DNA of 64,000 nucleotides from Malus domestica (taxonomy: Eukaryota > Streptophyta > Magnoliopsida > Rosales > Rosaceae), in the NCBI RefSeq assembly GCF_042453785.1, contig NC_091661.1:31239501-31303500 (forward strand), read 5' to 3'. A program made the position numbers and the translations under genes. This document shows, in pieces, positions 50,521-60,325 of this stretch. Every line of letters starts with the position of its first letter. Position 1 is the stretch's first letter. Under the pieces are notes generated by a model. The model was not told the origin of the DNA and did no database searches. It saw only the letters and a program-made list of their open reading frames with translations.

Positions 50521-50985
50521 GGGTGAAGTGTTGATTTAGTTTCTGAATTATTTTTTGGGTAAAGTAAGTCGTTAAGTTCATTAAAAATTGCTAATTTCAT
50601 CCATACTATTATATTCAAAGTTATTTTATTCATTTTTTCGTCAACTTAAGTCACTTGACACACTAGAGTGTAATACCATCATTTTCTCGCTTATATGCCC
50701 TTAACATTTTAATATAAGTTATGAATCTCACGTCTAATTTACCCTCCAAAGTTAACTTGATACATTATTTCTTTATGAAAATTACCAATCTACTCTCCAA
50801 TGTGTATCATATGCAAGTAACATGACTTAAATTGATGGAAAATTGAATATAGTAGCTTCGAATATAATATTAAGAATGTAATTGGCAGATTTGTATAATT
50901 GAAGGACTGATTTTTCTAAAAAAAAAGTTTAGGGATCTAATTTTCACTCGGATGATAATTTAAAGACTAAAATAGCATTTCATCC
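50521..50985. mobile_element. Second Mutator-like MITE family, with paralogous empty site
   Basis: 465 bp, starting GGGTGAAGTGTTGATTTAG and ending (other strand) GGATGAAATGCTATTTTAG, so the ends are imperfect inverted repeats of at least 30 bp. It is flanked by perfect 9-bp duplications TAGATTATA (50512-50520 and 50986-50994). The paralogous block at about 23772-23790 has a single GATTAGATTATATG and no insert. Confidence 0.88.
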
Positions 50986-51065
50986 TAGATTATATGGTTG
51001 ACATCAATAAATTATTGAGTAGGAAACACAAAAGCGTCGGTTACAACTTTTAAAAAAATATAATA

Positions 51066-51380
51066 TTTTGTGTCACACACCTATGGGAAAATCACAAAAA
51101 CAAAGACAAAGAAGAAAGAAAGAGAGAGTCACACACATGGGAAAAGCACAAAAACAAAGACAAAGAAGAAAGAAGAAAGAACAAAGAGACAGAGCGAATA
51201 ACAAAGAACAAAGGGACAAAGAGCGAAGAACAAAGGGACAAAGAGCGAAGAGAAAAGAACAGAGGGAAAGAATAAAGAGAGAGATCAAGAAACAGCGAAG
51301 AAGTGAACTCAAATTTTGTTCACACAAAGAATCTCGTCTTGGTCTTTCAAAAAAAAGAAAAAAGAATCTCGTCTTGGTGT
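51066..51380. repeat. Purine-rich minisatellite, paralogue of 23875-24355
   Basis: Repeats of ACAAAGACAAAGAAGAAAG and AACAAAGGGACAAAGAGCG type. Long frames on both strands are low-complexity artefacts. Confidence 0.75.
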
Positions 51381-52240
51381 TTAATATATGGGAAAAAGCC
51401 AATAAATTTTCTCCATAAGGGACCAACATCATCAAATTAACATAAAAAATATAGATAATTCTTGTGTTCTCTATAACAATTTATTTGTCCTATCACTTAT
51501 GGTTAACGAACAAATAGTCAAAACATCATAATTAAAACTATTCACTCTCTTTATTATTATCTAAAGATCATGTATGTAAAAGTTATTCAACTTGGAGAGT
51601 ATCTTTTAGCCAGTCATATGCATAAAAAAAATAGATAGTTCATAAGAAAGATGTTACTTGTTATCAAAATCTTTGATCGATTTAGTATGTATAGATGACT
51701 GAACGATATCTAAATTGAATAATTAAGAGAGTAAACAAATCCGATTATGATGTTCGAAATAAATATTTATGATTATGACAAGTACTCCTAAAGAGACAAG
51801 CATTATCCAAAAAATATTGACTTATATGATTGTTTGGTTTCACACTTAGCTACCGCCAGCTACATGTAGCAATATAATAACTATATAAGTCAAGTCGTCA
51901 AATGTTTCCACACATAAAAAAAAAAAAAAAAAAAATCTAAACCAAGTTAAGTCGTCAACGTATGATTAAAAAAGTTAATCAAAACATAAAAACATGAATA
52001 AGTAATGGAAATTCTCGATTCTGTCAATTATTTCAAGTGTCTTGTAATTCAATTGATAAAAAATATTTGTTTTTACACTCGAGGTTTCGTGTACAAATGC
52101 CTCTCTTTTACATTTTTAGTGAAAAAAAGTTTAACGGAGATGAAGTTGCCCTATCTTAGGGTGCGGGCATTACCACAACCTTATTTGAGAACTTACAAGA
52201 GATGGTAGCCCCTTATGGCTTTCAAAAATCGCTCACCAAA
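51380..52240. other. Intergenic paralogous DNA
   Basis: Matches 24400-25060 and 1656-1880. A poly-A run of about 21 bp is at 51917-51937. The decayed SINE-like stretch is at about 52025-52110. No gene is seen. Confidence 0.5.
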
Positions 52241-52335
52241 AGGGCTTGTCGGCAATAGGACTCGAACATAACCTTTGTTCTACTGGAGGGAACAATCCTT
52301 ACTAACTCAACCAATCATCGTAAAAACCTTATAAT
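52240..52335 (-). mobile_element. tRNA-like sequence, possible SINE head
   Basis: On the minus strand TTGGTTGAGTTAGTAAGG followed about 30 nt later by GGTTATGTTCGAGTCCTA resemble tRNA A and B boxes. The stretch does not fold as an obvious full tRNA and has no clear anticodon stem, so a SINE or degenerate tRNA is more likely. Confidence 0.35.
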
Positions 52336-53288
52336 TTAAATGAGTATAGTATATGGATTATCATATTATTTGCTGATTAAATGGTTTTGGGCTTGCCTTT
52401 TATCCGTAAAGAAAAAAAACCCACAATTCTCTCACGTGAGATAGCCTTTTCTATATGAACGAATAGAACCCCAACGGTTCACAACTTGAAGTTGGATTTA
52501 AAAATGGCACCGGCTCTAAGAGCAACTCCACTGTGTGGAGTAGCCCCAGCGACAGGCCCCAAAACAATGGGTAGTAGCCCGAGCAACACCCTCCAGCGTA
52601 TCCGGATGATGGCGCACGAGCAGGCCCGAGCAACAGGCCCGGCGAGAATCGCTGGCCCGAGAGCCCGAGGTGGGTATAATGCAATGCTGGTGTCAGGGCG
52701 ACGCTAGCCCAGTTTTAATATTTTTTTAGTCAGGCGCGTCCATTACAAGCGCACTTGGGGGCGTGTCCCCGACAAGTTTCAGACGCTGGGGCCCACGGCG
52801 CAGGCTTGCGCAATGTTACCGTTGGAGGGCACGTGGCAGATCCTTGTCCGTTGGATTTCAACGGTTACTTTATGTGGACCATTGGATTTCCAATGGTAAA
52901 AAAAAAAAATCAAACTGTCATTAATTTCAACCGTTGGATTTGAGATCAACGGTCCATGGTATTTGGCTTTATAAATTTTTTAAAAAAAAGTTTAAATTTT
53001 TGAAATATTACTGTTGTGCCACGTGGCATAATCTGGAATGTTGGAATTCAATTTTTTTTTTAATCCAACGGTAGAGATTAATTATGCGAATAAAAAATTT
53101 AAAAAAATGTAAAAAATTAATAAAAATCAGAAAAAAAATTTGAAAATTTAATTTTTTTTTTTTTTTACTTTTCTATAAATATTTTCTCATTATCTTCTAC
53201 CTTACACCACAATTTCATATTTTCTCAACTACTTTCAACCACATTCCCATCTTTCTCTCAAAGTTTAAATCCAATTTTTTCCAGCAAA

Positions 53289-55149
53289 ATGACTACTGAT
53301 GCAGGTATGAATTGGACGCTTATTGAAGATGTTGCGTTGTGTACTAGCTGGGTTGAAGTTACTCATGATTCTCTTACGGGTAATGAGATGCAGTTGCGAG
53401 AAATGTGGAGTCTTATTCATACCAGTTTTCTTGAGAAAATTGGTGTAACATCCCACATCGCCCAGGGGAGTGATTCTTAAATGTATATTCCCATCCCTGC
53501 CTAACACGAGGCCTTTTGGGAGCTCACTGGCTTCGGGTTCCATAGGAACTCTGAATTTAAGCGAGTAGCGCGCGAGAGCACTCCCATGATGGGTGACCCA
53601 CTGGAAAGTTGCTCATGAATTCCCGAAAACAAAACCGTGAAGGTGTGGTCGGGGCCCAAAGCGGACAATATCGTGCTACGGTGGTGGAGCCGGCCTGGGA
53701 AGTGATCTGCCCCAAGTCGAGATGTGACAATTGGTATCAAAGCCTAACCCTGGCCACGTGTGTGCCGACGATGACGTCAGGCCCCTAAGGGGGGTGGATT
53801 GTAACATCCCACATCGCCCAGGAGAGTGATCCTTAAATGTATATTCCCATCCTTACCTAGCATGAGGCCTTTTGGGAGCTCACTAGCTTCGGGTTCCATG
53901 GGAACTCCGAAGTTAAGCGAGTAGCGCACGAGAGCACTCCCATGATGGGTGACCCACTGGGAAGTTGCTCGTGAGTTCCTAGAAACAAAACCGTGAGGGC
54001 GTAGTTGGGGCCCAAAGCGGATAATATAGTGCTACGGTGGTGGAGCGGGCCTGGGAAGTGATCCGCCTCGGGCCGATATGTGACAAATTTGACCCACTGG
54101 GAAGTTGCTCATGAGTTCCCAGAAACAAAACCGTGAGGGCGTGGTCGGGGTCCAAAGCGGACAATATCGTGCTACGGTGATGGAGCGGGCCCGGGAAGTG
54201 GTTCGCCCTGAGCCGAGATGTGACAATTGGTGGGAAAAGAACTAAAGAATCGATATTCAGTCGTTGGAAAATACTTAGTCAATGGTTTAGTACGTGGAGA
54301 GACGCCTTGGCACAAGCTAGTAGTAATCTTCGAAGTGAGGAAAATTTAGCGGATCAGGTAACAATATATTATTTATTTGTTTGTACTATACCCAAATTTA
54401 CATTACCTAATTTGATGATATTTCTTCTCCCGCATTGTGTAGGTACTTCAAGCACAAGCTTGGTATAATGCCAAAACCAAAGGTAAAAACAAATCATTCA
54501 ACCGGTGGGAATGTTGGAATATTGTCAAAGATTGTCTTAAATTCAGAGTTGTGTCTGTCAGTCCAGAAGTTTTCATGAACAGCACCCCTCTACACTCTAC
54601 GCCCGATCATGCATCACATGTTCATGAAGATGACATAGAAGAAGTGCTCGAATCGCCCTTCCCTGAACAAGCGTCGGGGTCTACCCGTTATCCAATTAGG
54701 CCTCAAGGTAAGAAGGCTTCAAAGAGAAAAGGGAGTGCTTCCAAGAATGATTATGCAAAGTATATGGAAGAACTTGCTCGCCAAGGTGAATTGACTTTGG
54801 CACGGAAATGGTTAAATTTGAGGCTGATAAGGCTAAAGAGGATACAAAAACTGCAGCTGTTGAGAAAGAATTTCAGGCTACTGAGCAAGAAAGAGAACTA
54901 CTTAGGCAAGAAAGGAAACATGTTAAAGAAGAAAGAATGGCTCAACAAGATCGTGACATCATAAAGGAGCCCTTAGAAGGGAAGTTTCTGAATTCTAAAT
55001 ATTTTTGGAAGTCGGAGAAAGCAAAGGTGGTGTGAAGGAAGCGTGCAAGAGAAGCGATGGCAAGAGGAGATGGTCCTAGCACGACAAGAGAAGATGCTCC
55101 TAGCACCACAAATTGGTTAGGTGATGATGATCCATTCACGAGGCAATAA
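53289..55149 (+). pseudogene. Myb/SANT-like, NAM-associated protein gene of PIF/Harbinger type, disrupted
   Basis: Exon 1 is 53289-53443 plus 54231-54357, split by Cassandra. The intron is 54358-54442 (GT-AG). Exon 2 runs 54443-55149. The N-terminal part (NWTLIEDVALCTSWVEVTHD, REMWSLIHTSF, ESIFSRWKILSQWFSTW) is a trihelix/Myb-like DNA-binding domain. The middle (KSFNRWECWNIVKDCLKF) and the lysine/glutamate-rich coiled-coil tail (KEFQATEQERELLRQERK) fit the NAM-associated C-terminal region found beside Harbinger transposases. Breaks: the Cassandra insertion, a one-base deletion near 54805 shifting the frame, and a TGA at 55033-55035 before the natural TAA at 55147-55149. Such proteins help the transposase bind DNA. 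Some plant relatives are domesticated, but this one looks dead. Confidence 0.8.
53444..54225 (+). mobile_element. Cassandra TRIM with an extra partial LTR
   Basis: LTR 53444-53729 (286 bp), a 70-bp internal region with primer-binding site TGGTATCAAAGCC and purine tract AAGGGGGGTGGAT, then LTR 53800-54085 (286 bp). A third, 5'-truncated LTR follows at about 54091-54225. Target-site duplications ATTGG lie at 53439-53443 and 54226-54230, outside the whole complex. The 5S-like block GAACTCCGAAGTTAAGCGAG is at about 53901-53920. The primer-binding site has one change compared with the copy at 10783-11422. Confidence 0.9.
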
Positions 55150-55466
55150 TTTTCCAATCACTTTGTTTGTGATCGGCGCCCATAATTTTCTAATCACTTT
55201 GGGTTGTAATTTCTTATTTATTGAATAGAGTACTTTATGTTGTTTCCAATTTATTGAATTTAGTACTTTATTTAAACTAAGAGTATATTTATTTAATTTG
55301 GTAATTTATTTATACTAAGAGAATCTTTATTCAAAAGACATTTAAACACACCAAATAAAATTACATCAACATACCAAATAAAAAAAACTCACTAAATGAA
55401 CTAAAAAAAAAACACACCACATAAAATTAAATAAACACACCAAATAAAAACAAACACTAAATGAAC
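55150..55466. other. AT-rich spacer between convergent Harbinger genes
   Basis: Contains AT-rich repeats (AAATAAAAACAAACACTAAATG) and presumably the 3' untranslated regions of both genes. No other feature is seen. Confidence 0.5.
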
Positions 55467-55711
55467 TTAAGCATCTTCAGTTTGTTTCAATTCCCACTAG
55501 TGCTCTATCAAGTCAATTTGCCAAACATTGTGCATATATGGCCTTTGAAGTGCAGTATATCATTGAATGAGCCTATCATTGTAATGTCGATCCCTTTCTA
55601 ATGGCTCGTGTTGCAAGGGTTCTTCGGTGGATTCATGAGCACAATATATTTGTGTTCTGGAATTGTTCATCGTGTCTGGCTCATATTCATCAACTGCATT
55701 ATAATCGTACT
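55467..55711 (-). pseudogene. C-terminal end of a PIF/Harbinger transposase
   Basis: Minus-strand frame VDEYEPDTMNNSRTQIYC...HEPLERDRHYNDRLIQ continues, past two in-frame stops (55562-55560 and about 55503), into ALQRPYMHNVWQIDLIEH and ends TAA at 55469-55467. The DxxxYNDRLI...QxDLIEH pattern is that of plant Harbinger transposase tails. The upstream (N-terminal) part is separated by the Tat LTR at 55712 and is not in the window. Confidence 0.65.
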
Positions 55712-56227
55712 TGTTGATGCACAAAATCAGCGAGGACTTTGGTACAACAGAAAGTGTCAGGTTTGTGACCTTCGCTTGGTTGCTTCGATCACTAGTGAAG
55801 ATAAGTACGTAAATGAATAGGGACAGGGAAGCAAACACAAGATGTACGTGGTTCACCCAGATCGGCTACGTCCACGGAGTAGAGGAGTTCTCATTAATTG
55901 TGAAGGGTTTACACAAATACATAGGTTCAAGCTCTCATTTTGTGAGTTCTAGTGAATAGTTTAGTACAAAATGACATTAGAGATTATTGTGGGAGAATGA
56001 TCCCTATTTATAGAAGAGAGTTTCTAGTTTTGTTCTAACATTGACACGTGTCGTGTTGTGATTGGCTTCTGATGTTGACACGTGTCGAGCTGTGATTGGC
56101 TTCTGATGTCGACACATGTCGCATTGTGATTGGCCTCCTGGTTGAAGGGAAGCTCTTCTGGGTCCTTGACGGAATAACGTTGACCGGTGCTCAGTAGTTT
56201 CGGGATTGGTCAAGTATGTTACAAACA
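55712..56227 (-). repeat. 3' LTR of the Tat element
   Basis: 516 bp, TGTTGATGC...TTACAAACA. The polypurine tract ACTTAGGGGAGCAC (minus strand) abuts it at 56228-56241. On the minus strand a TATA box CTATAAATAGGG lies at 56015-56004. Upstream of it are three 34-bp repeats (starts about 56043, 56077, 56111), each with a GACACGTGTC-type G-box palindrome (the third reads GACACATGTC). Its layout is that of a regulated U3 promoter. Confidence 0.85.
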
Positions 56228-58079
56228 GTGCTCCCCTAAGTTCCCGAGTGAGGGAAGCTCCTCGGTTGGGGACTTACAAGATCCAAGTCATTGAGTAATC
56301 ACGAAACTTCTAAGTACTGAAGTGTGGTATCATTTTCACGTGCCTTATCTGTCTCATATGTAGATGTGGCATCTTCTCTGGAAATACTTTTCCTCCATCC
56401 ATGGGTGGTATCTTTAACCGATGAAGATGCACAAGGTAATGTATCAATTTCACTTGAAGCTTACTTGTAGTTTCGAGCTTGGTCAAGTGCGATACAAACC
56501 CTATAGTAGGAGTCCCCCAAGTCGCCGAGCTAGGAGATCTGCCGAAAGAGGTGACAGACAAGGTAAGCAGTCAAACTTCCAAGCAAGCAACCCAGGATCG
56601 GAGGTTCGACTTCGGCTTCCGGTTGATTGTTCTCCTTCTCCTTGTCTCTCATTCAGCTGCCAGGATAAGGAAAAGCAAATGGAGAAGAGATGATATGAGA
56701 TACTTTTGCTTTTGAAGAAGTAACTTTCCACAGGCTTATTCTTGAACTGTGCTGGATGGTTTTCTGGTTCCCTTCAGAGTATAAGGCCGACTCAAGAATT
56801 TGAGGGTCAAAACAAGTCCATCAAATCTAGAGTACGTTCGACCTTGATGATATGAGATACTTTTGCTGTTGACGGAATAATGAATGTGGTATGGAAAGGT
56901 GTCGTGCTGTAGTGATCTGTTTCAGCTCCCCGTTGAACCTTCTGCTTCAATCTTTTGCATGGCAGAAGTGGTGTGCAACCTTTGCATTTAAATGGTCATT
57001 TAGAACATTCCTTCATAGTGACTCATCCATGCTTGGCAGCTTCAGTGTAAAAAGCCAATATCTGATCAACTGTCATGAGGTATGTGCCGGTGGAATTCAT
57101 GACCTTGACAGCAGTTGAGGATGAGTTCTCGAGAGCAATGCTAAGTAAGCAACCAGGCAAAGGTCTCAGGCAGTCAGTTCCAGATTGGAGGTGTGGACAA
57201 GGACGAAGACAAGGACAGGGAGAAAGCATGATATGGGATACTCTTGCTTTCGACCCTGATGATATGAGATACTCTTGTTCTTGGTGTGGCTTATTTGCTG
57301 AGGTATTATTGGGGGGAAATAAAGCTGAGTATTTCGAGAGGTTATGTTGAGGGTGCATTCTCGAATGCGAGAAAGGGTTGAGCATTTTTGCAGGTTTGCC
57401 TGTCCGTTGAGGAGGGAGGTCGATGTATATAGGGATTTCCCAATAACAAGTAGTAATGCTATTCCTTTACCCTTCTTGGTCACAGTAATGTAGTGGGAGC
57501 TGCCAGCTTCACGTGTTTTAACTTTGTCAGAGCACTTTGAAAAAGTGGTATGTGGTATCTGGAAAGCTAATGTTGCGTGTGAAGATTACAGACAAGATTT
57601 ATCTAAGGAAATCTGGCTCTCGAAGTTCTGAAAGCTGTGCCTCTTCGGTTTTCGAACAAGCAATCCCGTCGGGGATCTGGCTCTCGAGATTCGGAAAGCG
57701 ATGCCGCTTCGGTTTTTGAGAAAGTAATTATGTTGGGAGTCTTTTCTCGAATGTGAGTAAAGGTTGGACGTTCTTGTCAGCCTGTCTTGCCACAGAACAC
57801 GGAGGTCGACACACATAGGGACTTTTCAGTTGTCAAGCAGTGGTGATGTTCCTTTACCCTTGTGGGTAATAGTAGGGTAGCTGGAACTTCGAAATTCTCG
57901 TGCCTAAACTTTGTCAGAGATCTTTGGCAAAGTTATATGTGGTACCCGAGGAGTTGATGGTGCGTGTGGAGAGTGGTGATTGAACAACAAGATTCGCATG
58001 CTTTCTACTTCACCAGAATTCTTCGACAGATTGCCCGTAATTTCCGCAAAGGTGAGTGTGCATGTGACAGGTGCTGACG
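56228..58079. other. Leader region between LTR and antisense gene, with internal duplications
   Basis: A block at about 57356-57583 is repeated with divergence at about 57743-57970 (GAGAAAGGGTTG..., TTCCTTTACCCTT, CTTTGTCAGAG..., GTGGTAYC). A ~55-bp unit (CTGGCTCTCGARRTTCKGAAAGC) is tandem at 57609 and 57670. A stretch at 56228-56560 resembles 59258-59430 (GTGCTCCC, TTCCCGAGTGAGG, AGGAGTCCCCCAAGTC), so the antisense module is bounded by related sequence. Minor open frames occur but none is supported as a gene. Confidence 0.6.
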
Positions 58080-58099
58080 AGGCTGAAAAAGCAGGTGCT

Positions 58100-58273
58100 T
58101 CTTCGATTTCTGAGATCGGCCCTCGTGGTCTCTGAGTAGCCTAACTTTTGAGAAAGGAAGCGCCTCTTTGATTTTTGAGATCGGCCCTCGTGGTCTCTGA
58201 GCAGCCCAGCTTTTGAGAAAGCAAACGCCTCTTCGATTTCTGAAGCTCCGTCGAGTGCAGATTTTTATAGAGG
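58100..58273 (+). promoter_or_regulatory. Putative promoter of the antisense gene (65-bp repeats plus TATA box)
   Basis: A 65-bp unit (TCTTCGATTTCTGAGATCGG ...) occurs at 58100 and 58165, with a partial third at 58230. It is followed by ATTTTTATAGAGGC with a TATA-like core at 58266-58270. The ATG is 113 nt further on, after a CT-rich leader (TCTGACCTCTTCCCTCTTC). The arrangement of repeated upstream units, TATA box and CT-rich leader is that of a plant polymerase II promoter. Activity is inferred. Confidence 0.5.
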
Positions 58274-58382
58274 CTGGCATTAAGTTCCACAGCACACTTG
58301 AATCTCCACCAGTAGAAGCTCCCTTCTTGCACTTCTAAGATCTTGATTTGTCTGACCTCTTCCCTCTTCAACACCTTTGAAA

Positions 58383-59057
58383 ATGTCTGGCCCCTCCGAC
58401 CGTCGTTTTGACTTGAACCTTGGAGAAGAGACAGCCACGCCTTCTCCAGACAACATATGGTGGCCATCCTTCATATCCCCTACTGGTCCTCTTACCGTTG
58501 GGGATTCTGTGATGAAGAATGATATAACCGCTGCGGTGGTGGCCAGGAACCTTCTCACTCCCAAAGATAACAGACTACTTTCCAAACGGTCTGATGAGTT
58601 GGCTGTTAAGGATTCTCTGGCTCTTAGTGTTCAGTGTGCAGCTTCTATGTCTAATATGGCCCAACGCCTATTTGCTAGAACCCGCCAAGTTGAATCATTG
58701 GCTGCTGAAGTGATGAGTCTTAAACAGGAGATTAGAGGGCTCAAGAATGAGAATAAACAGTTGCACCGGCTCGCACATGACTATGCTACAAACATGAAGA
58801 GAAAGCTTGACCAGATGAAGGAATCTGATGGTCAGGTTTTACTTGATCATCAGCGGTTTGTGGGTTTGTTCCAAAGGCATTTATTGCCGTCGTCTTCTAA
58901 GGCTGTACCGCGTAATGAAGCTCCAAATGATCAACCTCCGATGCCTCCTCCTTCTGGGGTTCTGTCCAGTACTGAGGCACCGGATAACCACCCTCCGGTG
59001 CTTTCTCTTTCTGGGGCTCTACCGACTGCTGAGACTTCCCCTGAGCAACCTTTGTGA
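58383..59057 (+). CDS. Antisense gene of the Tat element: coiled-coil protein with DLNL motif
   Basis: A 224-residue intact frame on the strand opposite to gag-pol. Residues 1-30 hold RRFDLNLGEE, whose DLNL resembles the EAR repression motif. Residues about 40-95 are a conserved-looking globular part (DSVMKNDITAAVVARNLL, SKRSDELAVKDSLALSVQ). About 100-165 is a strong coiled coil (RQVESLAAEVMSLKQEIRG, NENKQLHRLAHDYATNMKRK). The C-terminus is proline-rich with 18-19 residue repeats (EAPNDQPPMPPPSGVL...). Antisense genes between pol and the 3' LTR are known in some Tat-lineage elements such as Grande. The function of this one is unknown. It is preceded by a TATA box and followed by AATAAA at 59125-59130, so it can probably be transcribed independently. 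The first ATG (58383) was chosen because no upstream in-frame ATG exists. Confidence 0.75.
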   Translation: MSGPSDRRFDLNLGEETATPSPDNIWWPSFISPTGPLTVGDSVMKNDITAAVVARNLLTPKDNRLLSKRSDELAVKDSLALSVQCAASMSNMAQRLFARTRQVESLAAEVMSLKQEIRGLKNENKQLHRLAHDYATNMKRKLDQMKESDGQVLLDHQRFVGLFQRHLLPSSSKAVPRNEAPNDQPPMPPPSGVLSSTEAPDNHPPVLSLSGALPTAETSPEQPL

Positions 59058-59124
59058 AGGCTCCCTCTTGTTTGTTTATTTTGATTCATGTATATGTACA
59101 TATTTGTAACTTATCAGAAATATC

Positions 59125-59130
59125 AATAAA
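59125..59130 (+). terminator. Poly(A) signal of the antisense gene
   Basis: AATAAA 68 nt after the stop codon of the antisense gene, in the context ATATCAATAAACAAG. Confidence 0.6.
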
Positions 59131-59794
59131 CAAGATTTGCTTCATTTCAACGTATTGTGTTAAATACACCAAGGCCTTCTTCACTAAGTTCTTTGAATTT
59201 TTCCTTTTGTTGAAGCTTGTATGTTGAAACTTTGTGAGTGAAGCATGTAGGTTGAGGTAGTGCTCCCTTAATTTCCCGAGTGAGGAAAACTTCTCGTTTG
59301 GAGACTTGAAAAATCCAAGTCACGAAGTGGTCGTGAGACTTCCGAGTATCAATGTGCAGTAGCATATGGTAGGAGTCCCCCAAGTCTCTGGTCGAGGGAG
59401 TTGACGAATAAGGCATTTCCTTTCTAAGTGGTAGCCCAAAACTCCTTCTTCATATATATTTGTTATGAAAGTTGTTAGGCCCAAAGAAGATGAGGCCTAG
59501 GCAATTTTGTATTATTTTTTATTATTTTTTATTTTTTATTTTTTGAATTTTTTTTTATTGATTTTTTTTATTTTTTTTTTAATTTTCAAATTTCCGGATT
59601 TTTGAATTTTCGAATTTCCGAAAAAATAAAAAATAAAAATAATATATATATATATATATATATATTTAAAAGCTTTGTAGGTGAAGCTTTGAGGTTGAAG
59701 CTTTGTTGGGCATCATGAATTGATTTTGCTTCACACTATCTTGATGAAGAGTGTGTGAAGCTTTTATATATTTTGGTGTTGAAATTTTGTATTG
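59131..59794. other. AT-rich untranslated region of the Tat element
   Basis: Contains a diverged copy of the polypurine-adjacent sequence (59258-59430), a long T-rich stretch (59500-59600) and an (AT)n run at about 59641-59665. No gene is seen. Confidence 0.6.
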
Positions 59795-59957
59795 TAGGTG
59801 AAGCTTTGGTGTTGAAGCTTTATAGGTGAAGCTTTGGTGTTGAAGCTTTATAGGTGAAGCTTTGGTGTTGAAGAGTTGAAGCTTTATAGGTGAAGCTTTT
59901 GGTGTTAAAGCTTTATAGGTGAAACTTTGGGGTTGAAGCTTTATAGGTGAAGCTTTT
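59795..59957. repeat. 28-bp tandem array
   Basis: About six copies of GCTTTATAGGTGAAGCTTTG (28-bp period, with GTGTTGAA completing the unit), some shortened. Within the 3' untranslated region of the Tat element. Confidence 0.85.
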
Positions 59958-60325
59958 GTTGGCACCATAAATTAATTTTGCTTCACACTATCTTGATGAA
60001 GATAGTGCAAAGCTTTTGAGATTGATATTTGTCCTCCATTGATGAAGCTTTTGTTGGCACCATAAATTGATTTTGCTTCACACTATCTTGATGAAGATAG
60101 TGCAAAGCTTTTGAGATTGATATTTGTCCTCCATTGATGAAGCTTTTGTTGGCACCATAAATTGATTTTGCTTCACCCTATCTTGATGAAGATAGTGCAA
60201 AGCTTTTGATATTGATATTTGTCCTCCATTGATGAAGCTTTTGTTGGCACCATAAATTGATTTTGCTTCACACTATCTTGATGAAGATAGTGCGAAGCTT
60301 TTGAGGATTGTAGTTGTGTTCCATT
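59946..60325. repeat. 95-bp tandem array, four copies
   Basis: Units start at 59946, 60041, 60136 and 60231, exactly 95 bp apart, each reading GATGAAGCTTTTGTTGGCAC then CATAAATTGATTTTGC. Within each unit CACTATCTTGATGAAGATAGTG is a short hairpin. Copies are very similar, so amplification is recent. Confidence 0.92.

Larger units (their letters stand above)
52520..55711 (+). mobile_element. PIF/Harbinger transposon remnant
   Basis: The probable left end GAGCAACTCCACTG follows a TAA (52517-52519), the usual target of this superfamily. It carries the two typical convergent genes: a Myb-like/NAM-associated gene on the plus strand (53289-55149) and the 3' end of a transposase on the minus strand (55711-55467). 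The rest of the transposase and the right end are cut off by the Tat element at 55712. A Cassandra lies in the first exon of the Myb-like gene. The left end is inferred from a single terminus. Confidence 0.6.

Noticed and set aside
52240..52335. A tRNA gene on the minus strand
   Set aside because: Box-like motifs are present but the cloverleaf cannot be drawn convincingly. A SINE head or decayed tRNA is more likely.
56421..57483. Several open frames of 75-120 codons on both strands between the Tat LTR and the antisense gene
   Set aside because: They overlap each other on opposite strands, lie in duplicated leader sequence and show no conserved domain.
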